A stretch of 64,000 nucleotides of DNA from positions 3,410,001 to 3,474,000 of the forward strand of contig CP170191.1 of the NCBI GenBank assembly GCA_042434945.1. The letters run 5' to 3'. The notes beneath the pieces are model-generated. The model ran no database searches. It worked only from the letters and a program-made list of their open reading frames with translations, and was not told the origin of the DNA. Both the position numbers and the translations under genes were made by a program. Origin of the DNA: Escherichia hormaechei_A (GTDB lineage Bacteria > Pseudomonadota > Gammaproteobacteria > Enterobacterales > Enterobacteriaceae). Positions within the stretch are counted from its first letter, which is position 1. Each line of letters starts with the position of its first letter. Of this stretch, positions 1 to 7,767 are shown piece by piece.

Positions 1-124
1 CCCACGCCAGCACGCGAAAACCGTTCAGCGCCATTTGCTTGTGCCAGGAGGCGGCGCCGGAGCTGATCCCGTGCAGCAGCATCAGCGGAATACCGCTTCC
101 CTGTTCACGAAAACCCGTCATCAT
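1..124 (-). CDS. Alpha/beta hydrolase, N-terminal fragment (cut by window edge)
   Basis: The minus strand from 124 encodes about 41 residues beginning MMTGFREQGSGIPLML. It contains the HG oxyanion-hole motif (LLHGISSGAASW) typical of the start of alpha/beta-hydrolase-fold enzymes. The catalytic Ser, Asp and His lie beyond the window. The gene starts 7 bases after the cupin stop codon, and a run of G just before the ATG can serve as ribosome binding site, so it is the tenth and last visible gene of the dioxygenase operon. In meta-cleavage pathways such hydrolases cut the ring-fission product, and that role is inferred from position only. Confidence 0.75.
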   Translation of the reverse strand, partial: MMTGFREQGSGIPLMLLHGISSGAASWHKQMALNGFRVLAW

Positions 125-131
125 GCCCCCC

Positions 132-662
132 TTAGTTCCGCTTCACTTTGGAAAGCGGATGGTCGGACGGATAGGTTGGGATTTCCGGCTTGTTGGTCCC
201 CAGCATGACGCACATCAGCGCTTCTTCTTCGCCGTGGTTAAACAGGCCGCGATAGATGCCCGGCGGAACGGAGATCAGGTCACGCTCACGCAGCACGGTT
301 TCTGTGTAGTTGTCGCCGTCCTGGATCATCAGCGTGATCTGCCCCTTGAGCATGAAGAACACCTCTTCCACGTCGTCGTGCAGGTGCAGCGGTCCTTCGC
401 ACTTCGACGGCAGCACCATGGTGGAGAAGGTAAAATGGTCCGCCTGCACGGTGTTGGTGTCGTTCGCGACGCCCGTTGCGCCAGTGCCGATGTAGCGCAT
501 CTGCGCCCGGCGGTATTTCGGGTCAAAATCGGCCTGGAACTTCAGCGCGTTCCAGTCGTATTTACGGCCTTCGAAGCGCGCGATGCGCGACTCGACCCAC
601 TCTTCCATCGTCAGATGGTCAGGTTTGATGCCTGTTGTGTTGGTTACGGTTGAATCAGTCAT
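132..662 (-). CDS. Cupin-domain protein of the dioxygenase operon
   Basis: A 176-residue single-cupin protein. The first cupin motif carries His93, His95 and Glu99, and the second (around PPGIYRGLFNH) carries His143, so a complete 3-His/1-Glu metal site is present. Cupins of this size include small dioxygenases, isomerases and sugar-binding proteins, and nothing here separates these. The gene lies 10 bases after the MFS gene and just before the hydrolase gene, and is evidently co-transcribed with them. It may act on a pathway intermediate or be a second ring-cleaving or isomerising enzyme (inference). Substrate unknown. Confidence 0.8.
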   Translation of the reverse strand: MTDSTVTNTTGIKPDHLTMEEWVESRIARFEGRKYDWNALKFQADFDPKYRRAQMRYIGTGATGVANDTNTVQADHFTFSTMVLPSKCEGPLHLHDDVEEVFFMLKGQITLMIQDGDNYTETVLRERDLISVPPGIYRGLFNHGEEEALMCVMLGTNKPEIPTYPSDHPLSKVKRN

Positions 663-672
663 GACACTCTCC

Positions 673-1929
673 TCAGTAACGTCTCAGCAGCGGCAGTAAC
701 AGGACGCAGCCCACCGCCGCCATCACCGCCAGAAAAATCAGCCCGGAATCCATGCTGTGGGTGAAGGCGATAAGCGCGCCCATCACCGCCGGCGACAGCG
801 CGCCCGCAAAGTTTCCCAGCCCGTTGAAGATACCGCCCGCCGTGGCGCTCACCCGGGGATGGGTGGCCTTCGCCAGCAGGGCGAAAATGTTGGGTGCGCC
901 GGTGCCCCACATAAAGGTGCTGAAGCTCATCGCCGCGATGACGGCCAGCGGGGTATCAAGGTGCATCACCGCCGCCAGCCCGACGGCCGCCCCCGCCATG
1001 GAGATAAAGCATGCCGCCGCGCGCTTATCGACCCTGTCCGAGAGCCACGCGCCAATCACTTCCCCTGCCAGCATGGCGATGAACGGCATCGACGACAGCC
1101 AGCCCGCGTGCTCCAGATGAATGCCTTTGCCTTTGATCAGGTAGCCCGGCAGCCAGCCGTTGATGCCCCACAGATAGGTCAGGAAAGCGATGTTAAAGAT
1201 GCAGATGATCCAGAAGTGCGGGCTGACGAACAGCTCACGCCGCGCCGCGCGCCGCTCGTCCCGGGACGCCTGCGAGGTGCCGGGTTTTGCCTCCAGGCGG
1301 ATCCCGCGCAGACCAATGCGCACAAAGATAAGTACCGGCACGGTAAGCATGGCCATCACAAAGAAAGTGCTCTGCCAGCCAAAGGTGTTCAGCAGCCAGA
1401 GGGAAAGCGGGAAACCAATCGCCGCGCCCACCGGGGTCCCCAGCAGCCACAGCATGGTGGCGCGCGCCTGCAAATGCTGGGGGAAGTTGTGACGTACGAT
1501 GGCGAAGGCCAGCGGGAACAGCGGTCCTTCCGCCACGCCCAGCAGAATACGCAGGACGATCATCAGCGTGTAGTTATGGGTAAAGCCCATCGCCACCATC
1601 AGCACGCACCACACCGCCATCATCCCGGTGAGCAGGCGCAGCGGCGCGATTTTGTCGCCTAAACCGCTTAAAAACACCGATGAGAAGCCATAGCTCAGCA
1701 GGAAAGCGCTCATCAAAATGCCGAGACGCGTGGTGTCGAAATCAATGCCCATCGCCTGCTGGAAATGGGTATCCGAAAAGAGCGCCGCGATGCTGATTTT
1801 GTCGAAAAACGCCAGCAGCACGCAGGCCAGCAGCGACAGCGGGATGGCCCAGCGCACCGCTTTTTCGGGCGTGCGGGTCCCCTCACCGCTCGCCTCAACC
1901 GGTGCGGTGTTAGTCTCTAGTGTGGTCAT
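673..1929 (-). CDS. MFS transporter, anion:cation symporter type
   Basis: A 418-residue inner-membrane protein with about twelve hydrophobic segments and a soluble, threonine- and glutamate-rich N-terminus of about 25 residues. An FFDK motif in the first helix and the RILLGVAEGPLFPLAFAI stretch in the fourth resemble the anion:cation symporter group of the major facilitator superfamily, which moves organic anions such as aromatic acids with protons. It follows the ferredoxin reductase gene by 25 bases within the operon. It probably imports the pathway substrate. The divergent gene at 7768 encodes a second transporter of the same broad group, so two related carriers serve one cluster. Confidence 0.85.
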   Translation of the reverse strand: MTTLETNTAPVEASGEGTRTPEKAVRWAIPLSLLACVLLAFFDKISIAALFSDTHFQQAMGIDFDTTRLGILMSAFLLSYGFSSVFLSGLGDKIAPLRLLTGMMAVWCVLMVAMGFTHNYTLMIVLRILLGVAEGPLFPLAFAIVRHNFPQHLQARATMLWLLGTPVGAAIGFPLSLWLLNTFGWQSTFFVMAMLTVPVLIFVRIGLRGIRLEAKPGTSQASRDERRAARRELFVSPHFWIICIFNIAFLTYLWGINGWLPGYLIKGKGIHLEHAGWLSSMPFIAMLAGEVIGAWLSDRVDKRAAACFISMAGAAVGLAAVMHLDTPLAVIAAMSFSTFMWGTGAPNIFALLAKATHPRVSATAGGIFNGLGNFAGALSPAVMGALIAFTHSMDSGLIFLAVMAAVGCVLLLPLLRRY

Positions 1930-1954
1930 CTCTCCCCCTACGGGTGCGGGTTAG

Positions 1955-3142
1955 CTATCGCAGTGACATCAGTGAAAAGGTCGGGTCGGCGAGCGGCACG
2001 TCGGACAGATCCCGCCCCGCCGCCATCCAGCGCTTCGCCAGCTTGACGGTACGCGCATCGTCGAACGCCACCAGCTGCGTCAGCCTCCCGTTGTCGTCCA
2101 GCGAGAAGTACAGCGCCTCTTCACGCACGACCGTTCTGCTGCCTGGCTGCGGAATACCGAGGATCTGAATATTGTGCTGGTATTGATCCGACCACAGCCA
2201 CGGCGCGTCGTCGTAGCCTGGCGCATCGGGGTTGAGCATCGCTTTCGCCGTCGCCGCAGCCTGATTCTGGGCGAAGGCCCAGGACTGGATGCACAGCCCG
2301 TAGTGATGGTGCTGGGCGACATCTCCTGCGGCAAAGATGAACGGATCCGACGTGCGTCCCTGGGCATCCACCACGATCCCGCGCCCGGTTTTCAGCCCCG
2401 CATCGCGCGCCAGCTCCAGATTGAGATCGACGCCGATCCCGACCACGACCGCATCAAAGGTTTCACGCTGGCCGTCGCAGTGGATGACCGGCAGGCCGCC
2501 GTCGTCCTCCAGCTCCAGCGCACCGCAGCCGGTACGGATATCCACGCCCTGCTCGCGGTGAAGGGCCTTTAAGCGCTGCGATACCTCGCCGCTCACCGAG
2601 CGCATGCAGAGCGCGGGCTGCTGCTCGAACAGGGTGACCGCCACGCCGCTTTTCCGCGCCGAGGCAGCAATCTCCAGTCCGATCCAGCCGCCGCCGACGA
2701 TCGCCAGTTTTTTACTTTCCGCCAGACGACTTTTCAGGCGCTGCGCGTCCTGCCAGTGGCGCAGGGTATAGACCTGCGGATGGCTTGCCCACGCCTGCGA
2801 AGGCAGGCGCGCCCGACCGCCGGTAGCGATTAAAAGGATGTTGTAACTAAGCCGTTCGCCGTTGCTAAGAACGACTTTTTTCTCATCGCGATCGACAGAT
2901 TCAGCGCGCAGCGGCCGGTACCAGGCCAGGTTCAGCGCCTGCTGCACCTCGTCGCTAAACAGCCTTGGGAGCGCCGCGTCCGGCTCCAGCAAAGACGCTT
3001 TCGACAGCGGCGGGCGCTCGTAGAAATCCCACTCTTCTTCCGCTACCACGCAAATCTCTCCGTCGAAACCCTCATCGCGCAGGGTTTTCGCCGCCCAGCC
3101 GCCCGCCTGGCCGCCGCCGATAATGACAACGCGCGACGTCAT
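1955..3142 (-). CDS. FAD-dependent ferredoxin:NAD(P)H reductase of the dioxygenase system
   Basis: A 395-residue two-dinucleotide-fold flavoprotein. The N-terminal FAD fold begins VVIIGGGQAGGWAA, a second GGGWIGLE motif near residue 150 binds NAD(P)H, and FIFAAGDVAQ is the conserved late FAD contact. This is the architecture of HcaD/BphA4-type reductases, which pass electrons from NADH to a Rieske ferredoxin. The start overlaps the end of the VOC gene by 4 bases (ATGA type), implying translational coupling. With the ferredoxin (7032-7355) and oxygenase (5694-6716) it completes a three-component electron chain. Confidence 0.88.
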   Translation of the reverse strand: MTSRVVIIGGGQAGGWAAKTLRDEGFDGEICVVAEEEWDFYERPPLSKASLLEPDAALPRLFSDEVQQALNLAWYRPLRAESVDRDEKKVVLSNGERLSYNILLIATGGRARLPSQAWASHPQVYTLRHWQDAQRLKSRLAESKKLAIVGGGWIGLEIAASARKSGVAVTLFEQQPALCMRSVSGEVSQRLKALHREQGVDIRTGCGALELEDDGGLPVIHCDGQRETFDAVVVGIGVDLNLELARDAGLKTGRGIVVDAQGRTSDPFIFAAGDVAQHHHYGLCIQSWAFAQNQAAATAKAMLNPDAPGYDDAPWLWSDQYQHNIQILGIPQPGSRTVVREEALYFSLDDNGRLTQLVAFDDARTVKLAKRWMAAGRDLSDVPLADPTFSLMSLR

Positions 3143-4065
3143 ACCGCCTCCGGCTTTTTCTGCTGACGGCGCGTGTCGTGGTCAATCCCGCCTTCCACCG
3201 CCCACTCGGTAAAGGAGACCAGCGAATGCTCCAGCTCACGCGGCTGCCAGTTTTCCGTCAGATAATCATCGTTGGTGTAATACTCAAACGCCCCGCCGGT
3301 CGGGCTGTTGACGTACCAGAAGTACGCCGACGACACCGGATGACGGCCCGGCCCGATAAAGGTGCTCCAGTCATGTTTATTCATCGCGATACCGCCGCCG
3401 ATCACCTCGTGGATGTCGCGCACGGTGAAGGCCACGTGGTTGAGGCCGCGCTTGCGGTTCGGCAGTTGCAGCAGGAACAGGTTGTGATGGCCGCCGCGCA
3501 CGCCGCAGCGCAGGAACACGGCGCGGTTGATATAGCGGTCCGAGACCTGGAAGCCGAGCACCTCGCGGTAGAATTTCTCCACTGCCGCCAGCTCTTCCAC
3601 GAAGAACACCACATGCCCCACGTTGATCGGCTGGGCGCGATCGTAAACCGGGCTGGGGGTGTCGATACGGCGGGCATCGCCCCACTGGTTAATCGGCTCG
3701 ACGTTCAGCTCCACGTCAGTTTGCTGGGTCACCTGCACGCGCAGCGTCATGCCGTTCGGGTCCAGGCACTCCAGCGCGTCGCCCACTTCACGAAAACCTG
3801 GCTGTTGCGCCAGCTTCGGGCGCAGCGCATCCAGATCAGACTGGCTGGCAACCGCCCAGGTCATGCGGCGCAGGGTGTTACCCGCTTCAAACGCGGGCGG
3901 CAGGTCGGGGCTGTCGATCGGGTTAAGCTCCACGCGCGCGCCGCTCAGGGTGGTGAAACGCTGGCCGCTGGCATCGCCCGTCAGGCCAAAATCACGCATA
4001 AATTTGGCGCAGTGCGTCAGGTCTTCCACACCAAATTCCAGCTTTTCAATTCCGGTTACACTCAT
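3139..4065 (-). CDS. VOC-family extradiol-type dioxygenase
   Basis: A 308-residue protein with two vicinal-oxygen-chelate modules, the form of type I extradiol ring-cleavage dioxygenases. The second module keeps the usual iron ligands: His151 (INVGHVVFF), His210 (GLNHVAF) and Glu261 (GAFEYYTND), counted from the chosen start. An in-frame ATG 15 bases upstream exists, but ATG 4065 is preceded by GAGG at a good distance whereas the upstream one has no ribosome binding site. It probably opens a catechol-like ring next to a hydroxyl group to give the meta-cleavage product. A related C-C cleaving VOC enzyme cannot be excluded. Confidence 0.85.
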   Translation of the reverse strand: MSVTGIEKLEFGVEDLTHCAKFMRDFGLTGDASGQRFTTLSGARVELNPIDSPDLPPAFEAGNTLRRMTWAVASQSDLDALRPKLAQQPGFREVGDALECLDPNGMTLRVQVTQQTDVELNVEPINQWGDARRIDTPSPVYDRAQPINVGHVVFFVEELAAVEKFYREVLGFQVSDRYINRAVFLRCGVRGGHHNLFLLQLPNRKRGLNHVAFTVRDIHEVIGGGIAMNKHDWSTFIGPGRHPVSSAYFWYVNSPTGGAFEYYTNDDYLTENWQPRELEHSLVSFTEWAVEGGIDHDTRRQQKKPEAV

Positions 4066-4143
4066 CGTTCGTTGCCTCATCTGGCCCAGATTGGGCGTAA
4101 AACATGCCCGACGCAGTCAAGCGCCTGACGTTAACTCACTGAT

Positions 4144-4935
4144 TTAACTGGCCTGTGACAAATACCCTAAGAAGCCAGAAATTTTATCCGCCGCGAGGCG
4201 AACCTCGTTTTGCAGGCGCTCGCGGTCGCTCTGCGGGATCTCCTCCGACGGCACCAGAATGCTGACCACCGCCGCCACGCGGCCGCTTCGGTCATACACC
4301 GGGTAGACGATGGAAGAGATGCCGTGGCGGAAGAAGGATTCGCCGATGACATACCCGCGGGCTTTGTCCTGCTGCACCATCTGCCACAGGGCTTCGCGGT
4401 CGTGAAGCTGCCCCGGCGTGTTGCCCGGCAGACGCTCATGCGGGAACAGCTGTTCGAAATCAGCGCGGGAAATATCGGTCAACAGCATGCGGCCCAGCGA
4501 GGTGCAGTGCACCGGCAGGCGGGTACCAATGCTGACCTGGTTGATGCGCGACCCGGCGGCGCTGACGCGGGCGATGTAGATAATGTCGCGCCCGTCGCGG
4601 ATCGCCAGGTGGCTGCTGCACTGGCTCACGTCGCGCAGTTGCTCGATCACCGGCTGACCGACCTGCGCCACGTCAAGCGAGGCGATGTACTCAAAGCCCA
4701 GGCGCAGCACGTTCATGCCCAGCGAGAAGGTATTGGTGCGCGCGTTGCGCTCCAGAAAGCCCATGTACTCCAGCGTCTGTACCACGCGATAGGCGGTGGC
4801 CTTCGGCATATCCACCAGCCGGTGCAGTTCGGCAAAGGTCAGATCGCGATGCTGCTCGCCAAAGGCCAACAGCAGCTGTAAACCGCGCTCCAGCCCCGGC
4901 ACCAGATACTTCACTTCCCGATCGTTTGCCATCAT
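4144..4935 (-). CDS. IclR-family transcriptional regulator
   Basis: A 263-residue protein with an N-terminal winged helix-turn-helix (about residues 14-75, including FAELHRLVDMPKATAYRVVQTLE) and a C-terminal IclR effector domain (about 85-260). IclR proteins bind short palindromes as dimers or tetramers and respond to small aromatic or keto acids. It is encoded inside the operon, between the SDR and VOC genes, so it would be co-expressed with its presumed targets. The likely binding sites are the three GTTTCA...TGAAAC palindromes at 7375-7705. Repressor or activator status cannot be read from the protein; operator position suggests repression. Confidence 0.92.
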   Translation of the reverse strand: MMANDREVKYLVPGLERGLQLLLAFGEQHRDLTFAELHRLVDMPKATAYRVVQTLEYMGFLERNARTNTFSLGMNVLRLGFEYIASLDVAQVGQPVIEQLRDVSQCSSHLAIRDGRDIIYIARVSAAGSRINQVSIGTRLPVHCTSLGRMLLTDISRADFEQLFPHERLPGNTPGQLHDREALWQMVQQDKARGYVIGESFFRHGISSIVYPVYDRSGRVAAVVSILVPSEEIPQSDRERLQNEVRLAADKISGFLGYLSQAS

Positions 4936-4944
4936 CGCCCTACC

Positions 4945-5694
4945 TCAATTAAAGACAAAACCGCCGTTGACCGGGATCAGCTGTCCGGTGATGAACCGCG
5001 ACAGATCGCTTAACAGCCAGACCACGCTGCCGGTGACGTCTTCCGGCTGCTGCGCCCCCGCGAGCGCGCGGCCGTTTTCGTAGAGCTGATGCCGCTCGGC
5101 CGGCACATATTCGGTTGCCTCGACGCGGGTCAGGCCCGGCGCGATGGCGTTGATTCGTATGCGCTTTTCACCCAGCTCGCGCGCCATTGAACGCGTCATG
5201 GCAATGACGGCCCCCTTGCTGGCGACGTAGGCCATCAGGCGCGGCGCGCCCCACAGCGCGGTGTCGGACGCGACGTTCACAATGCCTGCCCCTTCGCGCA
5301 GCAGCGGCACGGCGGCGCGCGTCACCAGCCAGGTGCCTTTGACATTGACGCTCATCACCCGATCCCAGAGATCCGGATCGTAATCGAGCATGTTTTTGCC
5401 GCCCACACCCGTCGCCATCGCCGCGTTGTTCACCAGGCCGTCAATCTGCCCTTGCTCGCCAATGGCGCTGAACACCTGGTCGATAGAGTGCTGATCGGCC
5501 AGATCGATAACGTGCGATTCGATCGCATAGCCCTGCTCGCGTAGCCGGTGGGCGCTCTCGGTCAGCTCGCCTTTGAGGATGTCGCACATCACCACCGCCG
5601 CGCCCTGCTCCGCGCAGGCTTTGGCAAAGTGGTAACCCAGCCCGCGCGCGGCGCCGGTCACCACGATGCGCTTTCCGCTCAGCAGCCCGTTCAT
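4945..5694 (-). CDS. Short-chain dehydrogenase/reductase
   Basis: A 249-residue classical SDR. The nucleotide-binding TGAARGLG motif is at residues 13-20, NNAAM near 89-93, and the catalytic residues are Ser143, Tyr156 and Lys160 (YVASK). The start codon overlaps the stop of the oxygenase gene by one base (TGATG), so translation is probably coupled. In ring-hydroxylating pathways this position is occupied by the cis-dihydrodiol dehydrogenase that re-aromatises the ring to a catechol using NAD+; that role is inferred from context. The IclR gene follows after 9 bases. Confidence 0.88.
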   Translation of the reverse strand: MNGLLSGKRIVVTGAARGLGYHFAKACAEQGAAVVMCDILKGELTESAHRLREQGYAIESHVIDLADQHSIDQVFSAIGEQGQIDGLVNNAAMATGVGGKNMLDYDPDLWDRVMSVNVKGTWLVTRAAVPLLREGAGIVNVASDTALWGAPRLMAYVASKGAVIAMTRSMARELGEKRIRINAIAPGLTRVEATEYVPAERHQLYENGRALAGAQQPEDVTGSVVWLLSDLSRFITGQLIPVNGGFVFN

Positions 5695-6716
5695 CAGGCG
5701 GCTCCCTGCTGTGCTTCACGCATCGCCAGCTGCTCTTTGGCGGCCTTTTGCATCATGCGGCGCAGGCGCGAGAGGCCAACGTCGTGCTGATACAGGTACT
5801 CATGATCGCGCGCGTTTGGCGCCAGGCTCTCCAGCACCACGCGGTCCTGCTCCAGCACTTCCCAGTGCAGTTTTTCCAGCCGGTTGCGGTACATGAATCG
5901 CCACATATCGCGCTGCCAGCCCTGCACGCGGCGGATGCGCCAGAAGAAGACGCGGCAGTTGTCGTTATCTTCCGGCACCACCATGCCGACGATAAAGAAG
6001 TGGCCGCCCGGTCCGAAGCGCTTCTTGTACGGAATGGAGAGGCGCATCCAGCAGGTGCCGCTGTTGCCCAGCTCCACCCAGTCAAAATTGACGCCGCTCT
6101 GCCCTTTCTTCTCGAAAATAAAACCGGTTTTGGTCGGCTGGAGCACCATGTCGGCCTTGCGATCCCCTTCCGCCATCGAGTGCGACGAGGAGTGCAGATA
6201 GGTGCCGTGCATCGGGTCCATCACGTTTTCCAGCGCGTACTGGTAATTACATTTCCACGCGGCGGTGCAGAGGAAGTTGCTGAAGTTTTCCGTGTCGGCG
6301 AGTTCATCCGGGAAGGTCAGTTCGTCCGGCTGCTGGTCCGCGGTGACGCCAAACCACAGGAAGATGGCGCCGTGCGCCTCCTGCACGTTATAGCTGCGCA
6401 CGCACTGCTGGCCGACCAGCGGACATTTATCCACGGCGGGCACGTCTTTCACTTCGCCGTTGCCCGCCACCTCAACGCCGTGATACCAGCAGGCAATGCG
6501 GTCCCCGAGGTTCCAGCCCATCGACAGGCGCGCACCGCGATGCGGACAGCGGTCCTCCAGCGCCTGAACCTGGCCATCTTTATTGCGCCAGACCACAATC
6601 TGCTCGCCCAGGCGGGTGATGCCCACCGGCGCAGACTGCACTTCCCAGCTCGCCAGCACCGGATACCAGAGGCCGCGCAGGCCTTTATCCAGATAATGTT
6701 GTACGGTCGTCGTCAT
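5694..6716 (-). CDS. Rieske non-heme iron oxygenase, alpha subunit
   Basis: A 340-residue oxygenase. The N-terminal Rieske domain ligates a [2Fe-2S] cluster through Cys57, His59, Cys76 and His79 (CPHRG...CWYHG). The C-terminal catalytic domain has the ENVMDPMHGTYLH motif: Asp167 is the probable bridging residue and His170 and His175 the iron ligands. The length and absence of a classical beta-subunit gene fit alpha-only oxygenases such as VanA-type demethylases or carbazole dioxygenase, rather than alpha3-beta3 enzymes. Electrons would come from the ferredoxin and reductase in the same operon. It could catalyse dihydroxylation or O/N-dealkylation; the neighbouring SDR and extradiol genes favour ring dihydroxylation. 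Substrate unknown. Confidence 0.92.
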   Translation of the reverse strand: MTTTVQHYLDKGLRGLWYPVLASWEVQSAPVGITRLGEQIVVWRNKDGQVQALEDRCPHRGARLSMGWNLGDRIACWYHGVEVAGNGEVKDVPAVDKCPLVGQQCVRSYNVQEAHGAIFLWFGVTADQQPDELTFPDELADTENFSNFLCTAAWKCNYQYALENVMDPMHGTYLHSSSHSMAEGDRKADMVLQPTKTGFIFEKKGQSGVNFDWVELGNSGTCWMRLSIPYKKRFGPGGHFFIVGMVVPEDNDNCRVFFWRIRRVQGWQRDMWRFMYRNRLEKLHWEVLEQDRVVLESLAPNARDHEYLYQHDVGLSRLRRMMQKAAKEQLAMREAQQGAA

Positions 6717-6726
6717 CGCGTTGCCC

Positions 6727-7035
6727 TCAGTAGCCGTTAACCTGTAAGAATGCCTGGAAGCTGGCGTCGCTCCACGGCTCGCCCTGCTGGTCGTGCATAC
6801 GCACTGCGTTCAGCCCGCTTACCAGCTCCGGCAAGGTTTCAACGCCCTGCTCGAAGAGATCTTCCAGCGTCGCAATCAGCTTCACTTCCCAGCTTTCCGG
6901 CTCGCGGCTGCGGGTCTGCCAGATCAGGTTGGTGTAATCACCCGGCTTATGAATGGCGCCATTACCGCCCTCTGCCGGTGGGGTAAACTGGCGGCTTTCC
7001 GGCAGCGCCGGGTTGTAGTTCAGGGTGTCGCTCAT
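6727..7035 (-). CDS. Small protein between ferredoxin and oxygenase genes
   Basis: A 102-residue soluble, acidic protein beginning MSDTLNYNPALPESRQF. It has no signal peptide or membrane segment. Its start overlaps the ferredoxin stop by 4 bases and the oxygenase gene follows 10 bases later, so it is made with the electron-transfer chain. Databases place similar small proteins beside Rieske oxygenases under a recombinase-like helix-turn-helix label, as far as I recall, but I see no convincing DNA-binding motif. It is too short and unlike a classical beta subunit; an accessory or stabilising subunit is a reasonable guess. Function unknown. Confidence 0.75.
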   Translation of the reverse strand: MSDTLNYNPALPESRQFTPPAEGGNGAIHKPGDYTNLIWQTRSREPESWEVKLIATLEDLFEQGVETLPELVSGLNAVRMHDQQGEPWSDASFQAFLQVNGY

Positions 7036-7355
7036 GCCACGGTCTCCTCGACGAAGGTAATCTGGATTTGATTTTCAAAGACCCGAACCGGGTAGCGGTT
7101 GAGGTTGCGACCACCGGGGCCGTGCAGGCACTGGCCAGTTTTGACGTCGAACACCGCCTCGTGCAGCGGGCATTCCACCTTGCCGTCTTCCACGAAGCCC
7201 TGACTCAGCAGGGCATAGGCGTGCGGGCATACGTCCTCCAGCGCGTAATACTCACCGTCGATCAGGTAAACGCCGATCTCTTTACCGTCGACGTTTCCGC
7301 TAAAAGGGAAATCTTCCTGTACTTGCTCTGCGTCACATACGCCTATCCAGCTCAT
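7032..7355 (-). CDS. Rieske-type [2Fe-2S] ferredoxin
   Basis: A 107-residue Rieske ferredoxin. Cluster ligands are Cys43, His45, Cys62 and His65 (CPHAY...CPLHEAVFD). It should carry electrons from the FAD reductase (1955-3142) to the oxygenase (5694-6716). The reading frame stays open 38 codons further upstream, but ATG 7355 has a strong GGAGG seven bases ahead, and the upstream extension runs across the operator and promoter, so 7355 is chosen. This is the first gene of the operon, and its stop overlaps the next start by 4 bases. Confidence 0.9.
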   Translation of the reverse strand: MSWIGVCDAEQVQEDFPFSGNVDGKEIGVYLIDGEYYALEDVCPHAYALLSQGFVEDGKVECPLHEAVFDVKTGQCLHGPGGRNLNRYPVRVFENQIQITFVEETVA

Positions 7356-7374
7356 CACGATCCTCCAGGCTTTT

Positions 7375-7390
7375 GTTTCATATATGAAAC
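7375..7390. promoter_or_regulatory. Palindromic operator 1 (candidate IclR-protein site)
   Basis: GTTTCATATATGAAAC is a perfect 16-bp palindrome. It lies about 20 bp upstream of the ferredoxin start codon and just downstream of a predicted promoter. The same half-site GTTTCA recurs in two further palindromes in this intergenic region, which supports a common regulator. The operon's own IclR protein is the obvious candidate (inference). Confidence 0.7.
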
Positions 7391-7413
7391 TCTGTTTCTT
7401 ATTTAATACGGTC

Positions 7414-7441
7414 AATATAAAAGCGATGAATGTTTCGTCAA
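7414..7441 (-). promoter_or_regulatory. Predicted sigma-70 promoter of the dioxygenase operon
   Basis: On the minus strand TTGACG (7436-7441) is followed after 16 bases by TATATT (7414-7419), each one mismatch from consensus. Transcription would begin near 7407, placing the palindrome at 7375-7390 within the first 35 transcribed bases. That is a position from which a bound protein could block elongation or promoter escape. Prediction from sequence only. Confidence 0.5.
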
Positions 7442-7589
7442 GCGACAATGTGACGAATTTGTTAATCAAACAGGTATTAATTAACTAAGTGTGCAAAGGA
7501 TCACGAAAAAATGCAGCGATATGAAATTTTCATTATCGCGGCGTGATAAATACGATTTATTAATGCCCTCGACATTTCAATAAAAGATA

Positions 7590-7618
7590 TTGACTTCTTT
7601 TCTTTTTGTTCCTTAAAA
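7590..7618 (+). promoter_or_regulatory. Predicted promoter of the divergent MFS gene
   Basis: TTGACT at 7590-7595 and TTAAAA at 7613-7618 are separated by 17 bases in an AT-rich stretch. The -10 element is weak. Both downstream palindromes (7643-7658 and 7690-7705) would lie in the transcribed leader of this gene. Prediction only. Confidence 0.35.
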
Positions 7619-7642
7619 ATAAAGTAACGTCACATCTTCGGC

Positions 7643-7658
7643 GTTTCACCTGTGAAAC
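7643..7658. promoter_or_regulatory. Palindromic operator 2 (candidate IclR-protein site)
   Basis: GTTTCACCTGTGAAAC has two perfect 7-base arms around a 2-base centre. It shares GTTTCA and TGAAAC with the site at 7375-7390 and lies between the predicted promoter and the start of the divergent MFS gene. Confidence 0.65.
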
Positions 7659-7689
7659 AAAATATTTATTTACTCTTAATAAACAATGA

Positions 7690-7705
7690 GTTTCACCAGT
7701 GAACC
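7690..7705. promoter_or_regulatory. Palindromic operator 3 (candidate IclR-protein site)
   Basis: GTTTCACCAGTGAACC is an imperfect third copy of the same palindrome, centred 47 bp from operator 2. The spacing is close to 4.5 helical turns. A start codon at 7699 would lie inside this element, another reason to place the MFS start at 7768. Confidence 0.55.
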
Positions 7706-7767
7706 ATTTTAGCTCCGTGACAATCACATTGATGAAAAATATAAGTTACAAAAAACGTAAGGCGGAC

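Noticed and set aside
7356..7469. N-terminal extension of the Rieske ferredoxin by 38 codons
   Set aside because: The extension runs across the promoter and operator 1, is not ferredoxin-like, and the internal ATG at 7355 has a strong GGAGG.
7699..7767. Upstream start for the divergent MFS gene at ATG 7699 or 7732
   Set aside because: The 7699 codon lies inside a palindromic operator and neither has a ribosome binding site; 7768 has TAAGG at the right distance and starts the first membrane segment properly.
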